A DNA stretch of 64,000 nt from Cynocephalus volans (Eukaryota; Chordata; Mammalia; Dermoptera; Cynocephalidae): contig NC_084463.1 in NCBI RefSeq assembly GCF_027409185.1, positions 51,268,907 through 51,332,906 on the forward strand. Direction: 5' to 3'. How positions within the stretch are numbered: position 1 is the stretch's first letter; each line of letters starts with the position of its first letter. Position numbers and translations under genes: made by a program. Of the stretch, positions 11,226 through 24,072 are shown one piece after another. The notes beneath the pieces were generated by a model, which saw only the letters and a program-made list of their open reading frames with translations, ran no database searches and was not told where the DNA came from.

Positions 11226-12642
11226 CAAACTACAATCCTACATCAATTAAAATAGTGTGGCATTGGTAAAAGGATAGACATATAGACCTGTGCAATGGAT
11301 TGATAGTCCAGAAAAAAACCCATATATCTATGGGGAACTGATTTTTGACAAGGGGGCCAAGACCATTCAATAGGGGTAAGAATAATCTTTGCATTAGCTG
11401 GTGCTGGAATAACTGGATTTCCACATGCAAAAGAATGTGGCTAGATCCCTACCTCACACCATTTACAAAAATTAACTCTAAATAGGTCAAACACATAAAT
11501 GAAAGAGATAAACTATTAAACTCTGAGAAAAACACATAAATGTAAATCTTTGTAACAGATTAGGCAGTGCTTACTTTGATATGACATCTAAATAAATTGG
11601 ACTTCACCAAATATAAGAACTTTTGTACAACAAAGAGCACTATCACAAAAGTGAAAAGACAACCAATGCAATGAAAAAAAAAATTGCAAATCATATATCT
11701 GATAAGTATCTAGTATCCAGAATATATAAAAAACTCTTCCAACTCAACAACAGAAAGATAGACAATCCAATTAAAAATGGGTAAGTGACTTAAATGGATG
11801 TTTCTCCAAAGAAGATATCCAAATGGCTGAAAAGCCCAGAAAAAGATGTTCCATATCATTAGCCTTTAGGGATGTGCAAACAAAAACCACAATTAGATAC
11901 CACTTTACGCCCACAAGGATGGCTAAAAGAAAAAATACAGAGAATATGAGGGTTGGAGAAAATGTTGGGAGACTGGAATGCTTATGCATTGCTGGCAGGA
12001 ATGTAAAATGGTGCAGCTGCTGTGGAAAACGGTATGATGGTTCCTCAAAAAGCTAAACAGAATCACCATATGACCCAGCAATTCCACTCCTAGGTATACC
12101 CAAAAGACTTGAAAACAGGTATTCAAGCAAATGCTTGTCCAAGAATGTTGATAGCAGCATTATTCACAGTAGCTGGAGGGGGAACAGCCCAAGTGTCCAT
12201 CCACAGATTCACAGATGAACAAAATGTGGTTCATCCATACAACAGACCACTACTCAGTCTTAAAAAGCAGCAAGGCACTGACACGTGCTGCAGCATGCAT
12301 GAACCTGGGGAACGTCATGCTCCATGAAAGAAGCCAGACAGAAAAGGCCACATGAGAGAGGATTCCATCTACATGAAATGTCCAGAATAGGCAAATCCAC
12401 AGAGGCAGAAAGCAGATTGGTGGTCGCCAGGGGCTGGGGAGAGGGGGAATGGGGAATACGGGGTATTCCAGTACCTCAGTGGGTACGAGGTTTCCTTTTG
12501 GGGTGGTGAAAATATTGTGGAACTAGACAGAGGTGATAGTTGCACAATTCTGTGAATGTATCAAATGTCCCTGAATTGTACACTTTAAAATGTCTAATTC
12601 TAAGTTATGTGAATTTCACCTTGATTTTTAAAAACTTCCATT

Positions 12643-13085
12643 TTGTGCATGCTCTCTCTTTCTCTGTTTTTTTTGTCTCTGTCCCTCCACATCTCTCTGT
12701 GTCCATCAGTCTCTGTCTCTGTCTCTTTCCATCTCTCTGTGTGTCTGTCTCTCTCTTTCTCACTGATTCTGTCTCTTTCACTGCCTCTCTTACTGTCTTA
12801 CCATCTCTGTCTTTGTCTCTCTCTCTCTGTCTCTTGCTGTCTCTCTCTGTTTCTCTCTGTCTCTCTCACTGTGTCTCTGTCTTCCTTTCTCTCTCTCATT
12901 GTCTCTCCATCTCCCTGTCTGTCTCCCTCTCTGTCTCTTGCTGTCTCTCCATCTGTTTCTGTCTCCCTCTCTGTCTCTGTCTCTCTCTCTCTGCCTGTCT
13001 CCCTGACTCTCTCTTCCTCTGCCTCTGTCTCTCTTTCTCTGTCTGTCTCTGACTCTCTCTCTGTCTCCATCTCTCTCTGTCTCAG
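12643..13085. repeat. (TCTCTG)n pyrimidine-rich tract in WNT3A intron 2
   Basis: About 440 bp of TCTC/TCTG/TGTCTC units on the plus strand, starting at the end of the L1. In the WNT3A pre-mRNA, copied from this strand, it is purine-rich (CAGAGA). Its complement appears in intron 1 at 24721-25100. Confidence 0.95.
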
Positions 13086-13670
13086 TCCCCCCTTGCCTGG
13101 GATCCAGCCATCTCTCAGTAAAGGAATCCCAGCCACGAGCAGAGTCACACAGATGTCCTGTGCACAGCTGGCCTCACGCAGCATGGGTGTGAACAGGGCA
13201 TGGGTGTGAACGACCCAGCCCTGCCCTCGGGTCGTCCTCTTCTTCCCCAAATCAACCCACAGCTCCAGCACCCTCGTGCCTCAGTGGATGCTGTTTCCCG
13301 GGACGGAGCCCCTGAAAGTTTCCCTTCCTGTGAGATTTTTTGGTCTTTGTATTTTCTCTCCAAGACCTGCCTAAACCCCTGGCTCCTGGGAGAAGCCTAC
13401 CACAATTAGCCTGGGTCTGATCATCCCAGAACTGTCACTTCCCTTTTGGGGAAGGGGAAGGAGAAGGGATATCAGGGATCCCACGAGTCCGCGGCATTTC
13501 CAAGCCCCAGACAGTCCCCTCGTGGCGATGCCCATGTGCTGGAGGTTCCATCCCCCATCCACAGACAGGGACACCAAGGCCCAGCGGGATGGAGAGACAG
13601 GGCCCCATTCTGGACTCTACCCCCATCCACAGCCAGTGCCCTTCCACCCTCCCCTCACTGCCTCGCCTAC

Positions 13671-13912
13671 CTTTGTCCAGCACGGGACCGAAGATGGCCA
13701 GGCTGTTGTTGACCGTGGTGCAGTTCCAGCGGCGGCCGCGGAACTGGTGCTGGCACTCCTGGATGCCGACCTTGATGCCCTCGGCCACGCCGGGCATGAT
13801 CTCCACGTAGTTCCGGCAGAAGCGCAGCTGCTTGGGCACCAGGCCGGGGATGCTGGCGCACAGGATGGGCTGGGTGCCCAGGGAGGAATACTGCGGCCCG
13901 ATGGCAAGGGAC
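13671..13912 (-). CDS. WNT3A: WNT3A coding exon 2
   Basis: 242-bp internal coding exon (residues 25-104) of the secreted ligand Wnt-3a, which binds Frizzled and LRP5/6 to activate beta-catenin signalling. The minus strand gives an AG acceptor (read as 'ct' at 13913-13914), a first base G that completes Trp24, an open frame, and a last base G before a GT donor (13669-13670). The protein matches WNT3A almost residue for residue: Cys42, Cys56, the 'RFCRNYVEIMP' segment, Cys77 and Cys88 (a known disulfide pair), and the Asn87-Cys-Thr glycosylation site. From memory of human WNT3A, differences include Gly65, Val72 and Asn92-Asn93; the last creates a second Asn-X-Ser sequon. Length and phase equal the human exon. 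WNT3 is a close paralogue but fits less well, and the WNT9A neighbour supports WNT3A (WNT3 pairs with WNT9B). Confidence 0.97.
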
Positions 13913-16448
13913 CTGGCGAGGAGGACGAGGTGGTTAGTGCGGCCAGCCCTAGCCCCACCGTGCCCCTGCGAGCCTTCCTTGGGGGAGCAGACCGACCAGA
14001 CCCCTTACTATGGGGGCAGGAGCGCATCCAAGGGGCCAGACACAGCTTCCACCATGAAGGAAATCTGGTTTTAAGGAGAGGCCAGGACCCTGCCCTACCC
14101 TGTACCTGAGAATTCACTCTAAGTGAACGGCCAAGATGTGCAAGATGACATGCTGGCCCGGCATGGCAGTTCTGTATGAATGCTGGGATCCTGTTCACAT
14201 GGGGCCGAGACAGCCACACCTGAAGCCACGGGCGAATGCAGAGGCGGGAACTGGGGAACCCAGGGTGGGTGGTGGCCGCTGAGGGGCCTCGGGGTGGACC
14301 CCAGAGCAGGAAGGCTGGGTTGGCTCCATTCTGGGGTTGGAGGATGAAAACTGGCTGCCAGGGTGGGGGCATGACTGCCAAACTCACGCCCACCATGCTA
14401 GCCGGCAACCCAGTGTTTGGCTATTTACCCCAAAGATGTAGACGTGTATCCAAAATAAGATGTGTTCAAGAATATTTACAGAGCTATGAGCAGGACAGTA
14501 GGCATTTCGAAGAAACCCAATTGCTGATCAAGAGAGCAGATAAGTCAATAGGAGAGTGGCAGTAGGATGGTGTGGACGCAGACATTGCAGGGAGGGGTTG
14601 GATCGCACCCTCGGGATGCTGAGGGGCCTACTCCACGATTCCGCTGACACGACCAAGAGCAGGCGCAATTCATCGGTCGGGAGAAAAGCCAGCACAGAGG
14701 CTACCTTGTTTTCTACAGACACATTTCATATCTGCTGTACGAAATTCTCCAGGGCTGCGGCGCTGAGCGGCTGCAGTGCTCTGGGTTCGGTTGGGGTGTC
14801 GCTCACGAATTGAACTGTGCACTGAAAGTCTTCCATTTCACTGTCCAAAATTACACCTCGATTTAAAAGACCAAGCCCTTTTGGGGACTGGAGGGGGCCA
14901 GAGGAGAAAGAGTTTCTCACGGTGACCACTACCTGTGGACGTGTCCAACCCATCTGACGCCTCCTGACCAGACCCCCAGTGCCGCCGGTCCCATGCATGT
15001 CCATGCACTGGAGATCTGGTCTCCCTCTAGCAGGCCCCCCTCCCTCCTGTCCATCCTCTGCTCAAATGCTGTGAACTCATGCCAGACGCCGTGGGCAGCC
15101 CCGGTCCCCACCCAAGCCGGCATCCCTACTGTGCACACCACTGCAGGGCTGGCTCACTCTTTCTCCTCCATTACTTCTTTCATTCCTTGAGGGGTCTACA
15201 GGCCAGGCATGACCTGCCCCAGGTTTCTGCAGTCCACCCGATGGTCCTGTAGACCCCAGTTTTTCCAGAAAGGCCAGCTGTGATACTGTCCACTCTTGAT
15301 AGCTGTGTGATTTTTCCCTGCTGGCTCTGACACCACCTCTCTAGGGAGGTCCCTGTGTTGTGCCTTGCACAGGACAGCTCACATTTCCCTCTCTGGCTGG
15401 AGACCACAAAGAGCCCCTGTGTGCCACCTGGGTGCTTAGCTTCTGGCCACTGAATGCACCATCCAGGGCCCCTTGGGGTGTGGTCTGAGTGGACACAGGC
15501 AGGACAGAAGGAAAGCTCCTTGCCCAGCAGGTGCCCTGGAGCAGAGGGGACAGAGGACCAGGGAGGAAAGCTGTGGCCATCCCTTGTGCCCCCTGCCACT
15601 CTTGGCTGACCACCTTGCCCATCTTTTTCTTAACAAAACCAGAGTCTCCAGGTGTGTCTCCTGAGGGCTCATTTGCCCCATAATCTGGTCCAGCTCCTTG
15701 GGAAGCTTCATAGCACCTTCCATAGCCTGGAGTCCATTTCTCTGACCTCCCTGTCTGGCCCGGCTGGTCACTCTCCAGGCATCTTCTGCCTCAGACCAAG
15801 AAAGGGCTGCTGTGGCCAGTCCTGCGGTTGCATCAGGCTAAGGAGGTGACTGTGGTGGCCGGGCTAGTGGTTTTCAAACTTTGCATCTCAGAGCACCCAG
15901 GAGCCCCAGTGTAGGTGCCCCAGGGGCCCCATATGTGAGGTGAGGCTGGGGGACAACTGTCCCGGTTTGTCTGAGACTGAGGGGGCTTCCATTTCAAGCT
16001 GGGATGAGCTGGTCACCCAGGTAAGGCTCCACTTCAACCCATTCTACATGGTGACACCCCACACGGTTTGTCATTTGTACAACGTCAAACGCTATTAGTG
16101 ATGTGCTGGCTGAAGTGTTCAGGGCAAAGGGGATTGACATCTGCACACAAAAAAGAAGACGGTAGACGATGGACAGAGGGGAAGGTCAGGTACAGGGTAA
16201 CCAGGAGGAGAAAAATGTGAGTTGTGGGTACACAGGAGTCTCCTGCCCATGTCCTACATCTTTTCTGTATGTTTGAAAATTTTCCTAATGGAACGTTGGG
16301 GGGAAATAAGGTTTGGACATCGTGACTCAGGCGTCAGAGAAGGGCGGGGTCCTGTGGCTCTCGGGGTCCTGTCCGGCTTATACATGGTTGTCTACAGACC
16401 AGCTCACAGCCAGGGAAGGGGCGGGGGCATCCAGTAAGGAAGGAAAAT

Positions 16449-16482
16449 CTTTACTAGTTGAATGTGTTTGTTTACTTGGAGA
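16449..16482. repeat. Copy A of a 34-bp word shared with 36553-36586
   Basis: Starts 'ctttactagttgaatgtgtt' and ends 'ttacttggaga'. It matches the sequence at 36553-36586 at 33 of 34 positions (T against A at position 23) in the same orientation. Similarity fades quickly on both sides. Copy A contains a forkhead-like TGTTTGTTTAC. No repeat family recognised. Confidence 0.85.
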
Positions 16483-17627
16483 GTTGGAACAAACAAAGGA
16501 ATCCGTGAGAGCAAAAAAGAGGACTTGGCCTCTCGTTGTCTTCAAAATAGTTAGTGCCCCAAGGAACATGGCCAGTTGCAAGCGGCTAGTCCCCCCGCCC
16601 CCCAGGCTGGGAGTCATTCTGTGGCGGTTGGTCGAGGCGGGGAGGAGTGGCTTTGTCCCTGGCCTCCAGGTAAAGTGGAGAGGGGGACTCCCAGGCTTAC
16701 AGCCTCTCCCAGACTCCTTCTGCTCCGGTGCTGAGTCAGCGTGCCTGGCTCCCTGCTGCCCTCCTCCCAGGCAGGTCCCAGCTCGCCACCTCCCCGCGCG
16801 TGACCAGGGTGCAGGCGGCAGCTGCCAGCCCAGATGCGGCTGCAGCGGCTCTGGCCTCCACCAATCCTGACTGGATCCCTCCTGCTGCCATGTCCTCATG
16901 GACTTGGGGGTGGGGGGCTTCTTCTGCCTTCTTCAGATCCAAGGACCCCTTGAGTTCCTCGAATTGCTTCCTGAAAGGTTTCTCCTTCCCAGAGATCCAG
17001 GGCACTGAGAAGGCCTGGCCGTGCAGATGTGTCTGAGGAGGGTGTGGAGCTGTTGGGGCTCCCATCAGACGGGGGGGCAGGGAAAGGTTAAGGGGGTCAC
17101 TGGGCGGCCGGATTTCAGCTGGGCTTAGAAGGATCAACAGAGTCCTCGAAAAAGAAAGCCATATAAAAAGTTCAACCTTGACATGCACTATTCCCCACCC
17201 CTGAAAGCCCCCAGGTTCCAAATTTCTAATCCAAGGAGGATGTAGATGCCCCAAATCTACCCATACTTGGAAAACCACGATCTATAACTTCTTCTTCCTG
17301 TAACCTTCCGGGAGGAAGTTGGGGGGCTCAGGGCTGGGGTTGTGGGCCAGGAGAGGGGAGGGTTGGAGGAGCCCTGGAGGAGAGCGCTGTCCACGAGGGC
17401 CGGGGCTATTCTGGGCCAGGCTGGCCTGGGCTGGTTTATGGACAGACAGGCCTATCTCTGGGTCTCACCAGGAGCAGTGGCACTGCCGAGTGGGGGAGGG
17501 GCTCCATAAACCGAAGTCATTCTGTGGGGAGGAAAGGGCCTGCATCCAGTCATTGTCCCCTCCTCTGAGCACCTACCCTACGCCATTCTCAGATATTTAC
17601 GAGACACCTAGACCTTCTGAGACAGAC

Positions 17628-17712
17628 TCTTGGGGTGGGGTTCAGCAGTCGGTGTCTTAACAACCCCTCCAGGTGATTCCAAGACAATCTCGAGTTTAGA
17701 AAACACTGATCT
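17628..17712. mobile_element. hAT (MER20-like) fragment
   Basis: Resembles the hAT MITE MER20 through 'ggtgtcttaacaacccctccaggtgattcc' and the end 'gagtttagaaaacactg'. Diverged and short. Confidence 0.4.
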
Positions 17713-20069
17713 AAAGCTACACTAAATCAATACGCTTGTTTGCAAAGTTACAGTCAGACACGTGAGCAAATCTCACCTGGAAAACTTGGGTCGAGTCACT
17801 TCCGCTCTATAGACTGGGTAAATCTGGCCTTCCTGGGTATTTCTACATCTGATTCTGGGTCTGCCCTTTCGGGGCCATCTGCACAAAATCTAAACCTTCT
17901 TTCCCAGGTGGTCTCTGTAAACTGAAAAGTGGGACGTGGACATGTCTCCCCAGGGTCCTGTTCTCAGAACACATTCTCAAGATGCATCAAATATGACAGC
18001 ATCCAACCCAACCTGGGCTTCTGGATCCAACCTCAAAATGGAAAAATATCATTCGTGTAAAAACCGGGGACGTCAGTCTGTGCTGAGCTGAGTACAAAGC
18101 ACCAGCGCTGGCCTCTGGTTTTGAGAAACGCGCTGTCACAAGCAGGGGCGGGGTAAGGGTAAGGACGTGTGGAGCTCTCTGTGCTGTCATCAAGATATCA
18201 TCCTGGAGGAAGAGTGGAGAAAAAAGAGATGCGGTTCTGAGGAACCATGCGGACTGACACACAGTTACGACAGCGACCGCCTTCGTGATGCAGTAGTGTA
18301 GGTGTGTCTTCGTGTGTCTTTATTAATGCCAACTGAGTGGGCTGAGTGGTTCGGGTACTTTTAGACCAGCAATGACCTTGCATTCTGTAATCTGGAATCT
18401 CTGCACCAACTGTTATTTGAGGTGACAGTATCTGCGTTCTCCCAGTGACAACGTCTCACAGATGTGGGCGCTGCTGTAGTTTATCACCTCCGTGCGCAAC
18501 AGAAGGCAGGCCCGACTGCGGTTAGCGCTTGTGGAACCCTGGGTGGGAGCCCCACTCAGGGGCTGGTACCCAGTGGCATATGCAGAGGGATCTGGGGTTT
18601 GGGAATGCTGAGCTGCCCCCGCTGCTCACCTCAGCTCTCCTGCCACTGGCTGGACAGCGGGGCAAGGTCAGCCGGAGGGAGCAGGAGACAGTGGCAGCTC
18701 ACCTGGTTAGCAGATAGCTCCCTGCCTCCCTGACCACGAGCCTCTCCAATGCCAGAATTCTGTCAGGGCCCCGAAGCCCCCATCCTGATGCTCAGGACTG
18801 CATAGGACGTCCATGTGCAGAATCTTGCAGATGTAAATTAAAGCTGACAATCTGAGTTCATTGAATTACTTGTATGCTTTCAGAGGTCAGAGAGATCCAA
18901 AGTGGCTGCTGGCTCTAAGAAGGAGAGGCCACATTCTAGGACCAGAGAGTGGCTCCTAGGGACTGAGAATGACCCCAGGCTACAGCTGGCCAGTGCTCGG
19001 GGACTCGGTCCTGCAACTCCAAGGAACTGCCCCTTCTCAATAATATCCTGTGATGACCCAAATGCATTCGACCCAGCACGTGCACGATAACATGTGCGAA
19101 CGAGTTGGATATGAACGGCATGAATAAAACAGAACCTGTGCAGCCACCGTGTGGCTAAGAACACACACAGAACATTATGGGGTCACCTGCCTCCCATACA
19201 GCCCTGTTTCCATCACTGATGTGGGTATGGGTGGCGGTCCCCAACGGTCAGATCTCAAACACCCCTCCCCAGATTGGTTGACTCCAGCTTGCCACTTTGG
19301 GGCTCTTAGAGCCTCAGTTTCCCCAGGTGAAACAAGAGATCATTGGTTAGAATAGGGTCCTCCCAGGGTGTTCCAGGGCCAGTAGCCTGATCACCAAAGG
19401 CAGCACATGAGAAATGTAAGTCCTTGGGTGGGCGCCTTCCCAGACCTGCTGGCCACATGGTGCTTGGACATAAGCTGGTGTCGAAGATTCGCCAGATTCT
19501 GGGGTCACTGAGGCTTCTACCAACTGGGACGTTCTAAGGCTCCAAAGGTGCCTGCTGATGAGGAACCTTGTTTGAGCCCAAACCCTTTTGCTCTCATGGC
19601 CCCAGGTCTGTTTTTACTGCGGTCCTGAGGGTCCTTGGTCCAGGACCTTCCCCTCTGGCCCTCCTGTGTCCCTGCAGCCTAGTCTCCCGGGAGTCATCCG
19701 TGAGCACATCACCCCGGGGTGTCAGGACCCCCAGCTCTCCCCTCTGGAGGTTGAAAGGACCCTAAAAAAGAGCAAGGTCATAGCAGAAGCTCGTAAGGGG
19801 ATACCCCAGAAGGGACAGAGACGGGAAGGAGCACTGTGAGGAGCTAAGGAGGGGGAAGCTGCCGAACAGCCCTGCACCCTGGCTGTCGGCTGGTGGCTCC
19901 TGCCTGCTTACAGGAGATGGCCGTGGGAGGAGCAGCCAAACCAGTGGCTTCCTGTCCTGTGCAGCACTGCTGAGACCCAGCCCCTCATTAGTCCCAGGAG
20001 CCCACCCTGAGCCCTCAGCTGGCTTTGTGGACTTCAGATGAGCTCTCCAATCCCTTCCCTCTCCCATGC

Positions 20070-20160
20070 TTCACAGGTGTGCAAACCAGTGTCTAGATGG
20101 GGAAGGAGGGGACTTACTCAGGGTCACTTACAAGAAGAACTAGGGTGTCCTGGCTTGGAC
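20070..20160 (-). mobile_element. MIR fragment, antisense
   Basis: 'ctagatggggaaggaggggacttactcagggtcact' matches the antisense core of a MIR. Confidence 0.4.
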
Positions 20161-21584
20161 CACACCACCACCTTTGGCCCAGGTGAAAATTGGGGGTGGG
20201 GAACCCTGTAACCAGTCACTCCCTGTTCGTACCCTGATGCTGTCTGTTGGGGTCACAGTGAGGTTCAGACCCTGCCTTGGGGCGAGGGGAACTCCAGGAG
20301 CAGGAGGGCCCTGCCCAGCCTCCGGGGAGGCTGCACTGCACCCATTTCCTGCACCTGGTCGCTGTGATTCACCCGATGAGGAATTCATTCCATTTTCCTC
20401 TCACTGCCAATGCCACGTGGAGGATGGAGTCTGTATTCCCACCTCCAGCTGCCGCCCAGCAAGGAGCTGGAAGTCGCACCCTGCTGTCCCTCGGGCCTTG
20501 CAAAATCAGAGTGTCCCAAATCAAATCCATCCCCTGCTCCTCCAAGACATCCCACTCTGTGCCTTTTCCCTGGAAGCCCAGCTCTGGAGATTCCTTCCAC
20601 ACAGCAGAAAAAGCCAACCACTGGGTTAGGCGAGTAGATTACAGCCCCTGAGCTGCATGGAGTTGATGTCTCCACCAGCATGATGGTTGAGAAGGTCCCA
20701 GAAATGCAGAAGATGTTTGACAGACAGAGGCAGAACATGAGCTGGTTTTGTCCTTAGGAAAAACGTGGATCTGTGAGTAAGATGAGAGCCACATGAACCG
20801 ATGATGACGCTTGTGTCAGCGGGTCAGCTCATGGGCTTGTCTTCCTTCCAGATTTTCATAGCATTATTAGTTTCTTTCTGTTTAATAATAGTTTGTATGG
20901 AAGGGGAGGCCAGCACCTTCAACTCCTTCAATTCAGAACATGCCCCAATGCAGCTTCAGAAAGCGGCCGGGGTCCCCGGACTCACGGTTTCAGCCTGTGG
21001 CCAGGGCCACGCCCGCAGCCCTCAAGTGCTAATGGTTTTTTCCCCTCCCTCCCTCGCTCACTCACTCCTGTTGAAAGGCCGGGCGCCTGGCCAGGAAGAC
21101 AGCAGAGATGCTGGCTGTGACATGCAGGGGAGGAAGGAGGCCGGCCCAGGACTCCGCGGCAGGCGGCAGGCCAGCCCAGCCAGGGCCAGCAGTGGCCTCC
21201 CTGGGACGATGGTCCCACGTGAATTTGACCATCCTTGTGCAGTGGCACTGGACAAGGCTCCCTAGCTCCGGCCCCTCCTCCCGCCCCAGCCACGCAGCCG
21301 TGGGGGTCCTGAGAGCCCAAGTCTTCATGAAGCTGGCAGGCTCTTAGGTTTTTCGAGTCCTGCTTTGATTTCTTTTTGTAGTGGAATTTAGCAAACCTGA
21401 GCTCCTGTGCACCGAGGACATGGCTCTGTGCTCACACACTTCCTGGTGGGACCTACCAGTGATTCTAAACCCAGAAGCAGGCATGTGGGCAAGGAGGGAA
21501 GGGCTCGGCAGGGTGCTGAAGCCAGCGGCATTGGGTTGGCCCTTGGGGCAGAAAGTGGACTCTGGTTCCAGCTCCCTTATTCAC

Positions 21585-21680
21585 TTGTTTACTGTGACAT
21601 CCTTTCCCCTCCTGTGCCTCAGTTTCTCCACCTATCCGATGAGGTGGTCAGAACTTATCCCATCCAAAGCTCCGAGAGAG
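21585..21680 (+). mobile_element. MIR fragment, sense
   Basis: 'cctgtgcctcagtttctccacctatccgatgagg' matches the sense core of a MIR. Confidence 0.5.
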
Positions 21681-23789
21681 GAGGTGAGTGGTGGACAGAC
21701 AAGGCAGAGCTACTCCCAGATCTCCTTTGTTCGCTTTGGCTCCATGAGGCTCCTGACTGTAGAGGGGCTGGGGCACATCCCACCTGCAGGTCTTCTGGGG
21801 TCACCCCCTCTGGGAAGCGTTCTGCACCCCTGGTCCTGCTAGCTGCCTTCTTGGGACCTCTCTGACTCTCACCCACTCCTCCTGCTCTGTCCTCTCACAC
21901 CTGGGGCAAGAGGCGCCTCTCCAGAGTATGAGGACCCCATCTTCTCTCGTCCTTTGCTGGCATAGAGAGCAGAGTCGGGTCAGGATGGACGGGATACAGC
22001 ACCTGTCCCGGGCCCCGAGGCAATGAGAAGGGTCCACAGGGTCTCTGCCTCAGTGGGCCCTGTTTGGGCCAGTGGGTCTCTATCTTGCTGTTGAGATGAG
22101 GCCTCCAGAGTGTCCCTCCTGGCCTGGATTGCTGTCTTCTAAGATCAGAGCCTCTCCATGGGCAAGGACGAGGTTTCCGTCCTCAGACATGAGGACCCGA
22201 GAGCGTGCGGCCGTCCACCCTGCCAGTGGGTGGCTGCCCAGCTGGCCCGGAGCAGGTGGAGCAGAGCTGCCCAGGAGCCAACTGGATGGGGGCTGCCTCA
22301 AGGGTGCCAGTGTGCCCCTCGAGGCTCTGGCTTCTCTTCCCACCCACCAGCAGGGTCCCTACGAAAGGGGATTTGGAGGACCACTCCCTGGGACTCGGGG
22401 CACCACTCCCCAGGACCCCATGTTGGGGGCCACCCTTCCCGGCCCAGGGCTGCACGGCCCTGCCTGGAGCCCTCCTGGCAGCCGCCTCCTGCCCCACTGG
22501 GCCGCGCGGGATTACTGACACATACTTTGAGCGAGTCCCAGCAGGCGGCAGAGCCTCTGTGTGCCCGCGGCCATGCATTTGCCAGCTTCGCTGGGCGGCA
22601 GCAGCACGTTCCGCTGCGGAAGGAATGTGGAGGAGCCAAGGCATGAGACACCTCCAGGGTGTCACCTGGAGAGGCCGCGAGGAAGACCGAGGCACAGGCA
22701 GCATCCCCACCACTTCCAGCCTCCGGGTGGGGTGAAGGGGTTGTGGAAACATCACATCGTGTCTTCATGTCCCCCACGCTCAGGCCTCCTGATACAGTGT
22801 CTGTTTTTCACAGGGAAGATTCCCTTCATCCCTTCCTTCCCTTTTCCTTCCTTCATTCATCTGACAAACCTCCCCATGTGGGGAAAGGGAGCAAAGGGGA
22901 CATACAGGAGGGTCAGGGAGCAGAAAAACAGTGCCTGCAGCTTGATCCGTGCATCCGTTTTGAATGCCACGGCCCCGATGGTGGAGGTGCCTACTTACAG
23001 AGGGAGGGACAGGTGTCTGGCAAGCAGACGGCAATTCTCCACGACCCAACGGGCACTCAGCACCACGCCACACTGAGTCTGGGCCTTGCTGAGTGAGGCT
23101 GGGTGGGGGCACGTCGTCAGGATGCAGAGGTGGGTGAAGCCACGCCTGGGACACTGTCTGTGCCAGGGACCTGCACCTCCTCTGTAAGATCAGCTCAGGA
23201 GCCTCCATGAATACAGCACTGCCAGGTCACCGCTGGGCTAGGTCTCCGTAGACCACACCTCCTGGAGTTTAGGGGTTTAGTAGGAACGACCGAGAGCACT
23301 GTCAGCTGCCACAGTGACCGGGGTGCTGTGCCGCTCTCCTCTGTGACCGGCATCCATGGGACCTCCCATCTGCATCCACGGCATTTCCCTTTCTCTCAGC
23401 CTCGTTTCTGCACCGCAGTGTGGTCAGCACCAGCTCTCATCCTTAGGAAACCAAAGTCTGTCTCCTTGTCCCCTGCAACCTTGGCTGCCAGCTGTCCCCT
23501 GTGGAGCCGTCCACATGTCTAATCCTTCCTCCCCGACTGCCTGTCGGAGACACAAAATGGGTCTTCTCCTGAAACTTCTCAGCAACGGAGGCCCCGGTCT
23601 TTCAATCAGTCTTAAAAGGGGCAAAGTGAAGTCTCACATTTGGGTCAAAAATCTGAACAATTGACAAGCGCTGGGGTCAGCAGTCCAGGTGGAAAGACAC
23701 CCTCCAGTCACTCAGGGAGTGCTTCAGGGTGGCCAGCGGACATAGAATTGCTTCTCAGATGAGCTACAGAGGGACTTGGTTTGTGTGTA

Positions 23790-23892
23790 TTTTTTTTTTT
23801 TCTTTTTGGTGGCTGGCGGGTACAGGGATCCGAACCCTTGACCTTGGTGTTATAGCACCATGCTGTAACCAAGTGAGCTCACCAGCCAGCCC
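23790..23892 (-). mobile_element. tRNA-derived SINE (Ves-like)
   Basis: Left poly-T (antisense tail), then 'ggatccgaacccttgaccttggtgttat' (B-box side) and 'accaagtgagctcaccagccagccc' (5' end). The only tRNA-SINE in WNT3A intron 1. Confidence 0.9.
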
Positions 23893-24033
23893 GAGCATGT
23901 ATGTTAATTTCCAACCCACTGTTGTAAAATACGTAGTGACGCTGCAGCACTGTTGAACCGCTGTACAGGTGCCAAGCACTTTTTTCCATTTCTGTTCCTA
24001 TTTCTTCACGGACAGGTGATCGACTACTCACAA

Positions 24034-24072
24034 CAGGCTCTGGCCCGGGGACCACACCTTGAGAAGCACTGA
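24034..24072. mobile_element. hAT (MER20-like) terminal fragment
   Basis: 'ggcccggggaccacaccttgagaagcactg' closely matches the 3' terminus of MER20. Confidence 0.55.

Larger units (their letters stand above)
9736..12640 (+). mobile_element. L1 fragment, ORF2 and 3' end, sense, carrying two DNA-transposon insertions
   Basis: Sense L1 from mid-ORF2 ('ctagg...gtctattcagcacagcactgga') through 'catgatggcaatatttccc'-type ORF2, 'gtgctggaataactggatttccacatg', 'tgacccagcaattccactcctaggtatacc' and the 3' UTR to about 12640. It is interrupted by a CA repeat (9936-9991), by a Tigger-like element (10253-10908) whose removal rejoins L1 at 'gacctaaata...aatgggaagacatc', and by a palindromic mariner-like element (11152-11225). 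ORF2 is broken throughout. Confidence 0.85.
1..13670 (-). other. WNT3A: WNT3A intron 2, 5' part (runs off left edge)
   Basis: Everything left of exon 2 is intron 2 of the minus-strand WNT3A gene. It starts with a GT donor (read as 'ac' at 13669-13670) and has no acceptor or exon 3 inside the window. I looked for the conserved exon 3 protein (which begins ATRESAFVHAIAS in the family) and did not find it on the minus strand. The intron holds a CpG-rich block at the far left, two L1 segments, a MaLR LTR, three SINEs and several simple repeats, listed separately. The stretch 13086-13670 next to exon 2 is single-copy with nothing else recognisable. Confidence 0.85.

Noticed and set aside
12540-13271. 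Open frames of 157-188 codons over the TCTCTG tract
   Set aside because: Simple-repeat translation (Ser/Leu/Cys on one strand, Arg/Glu/Thr on the other).
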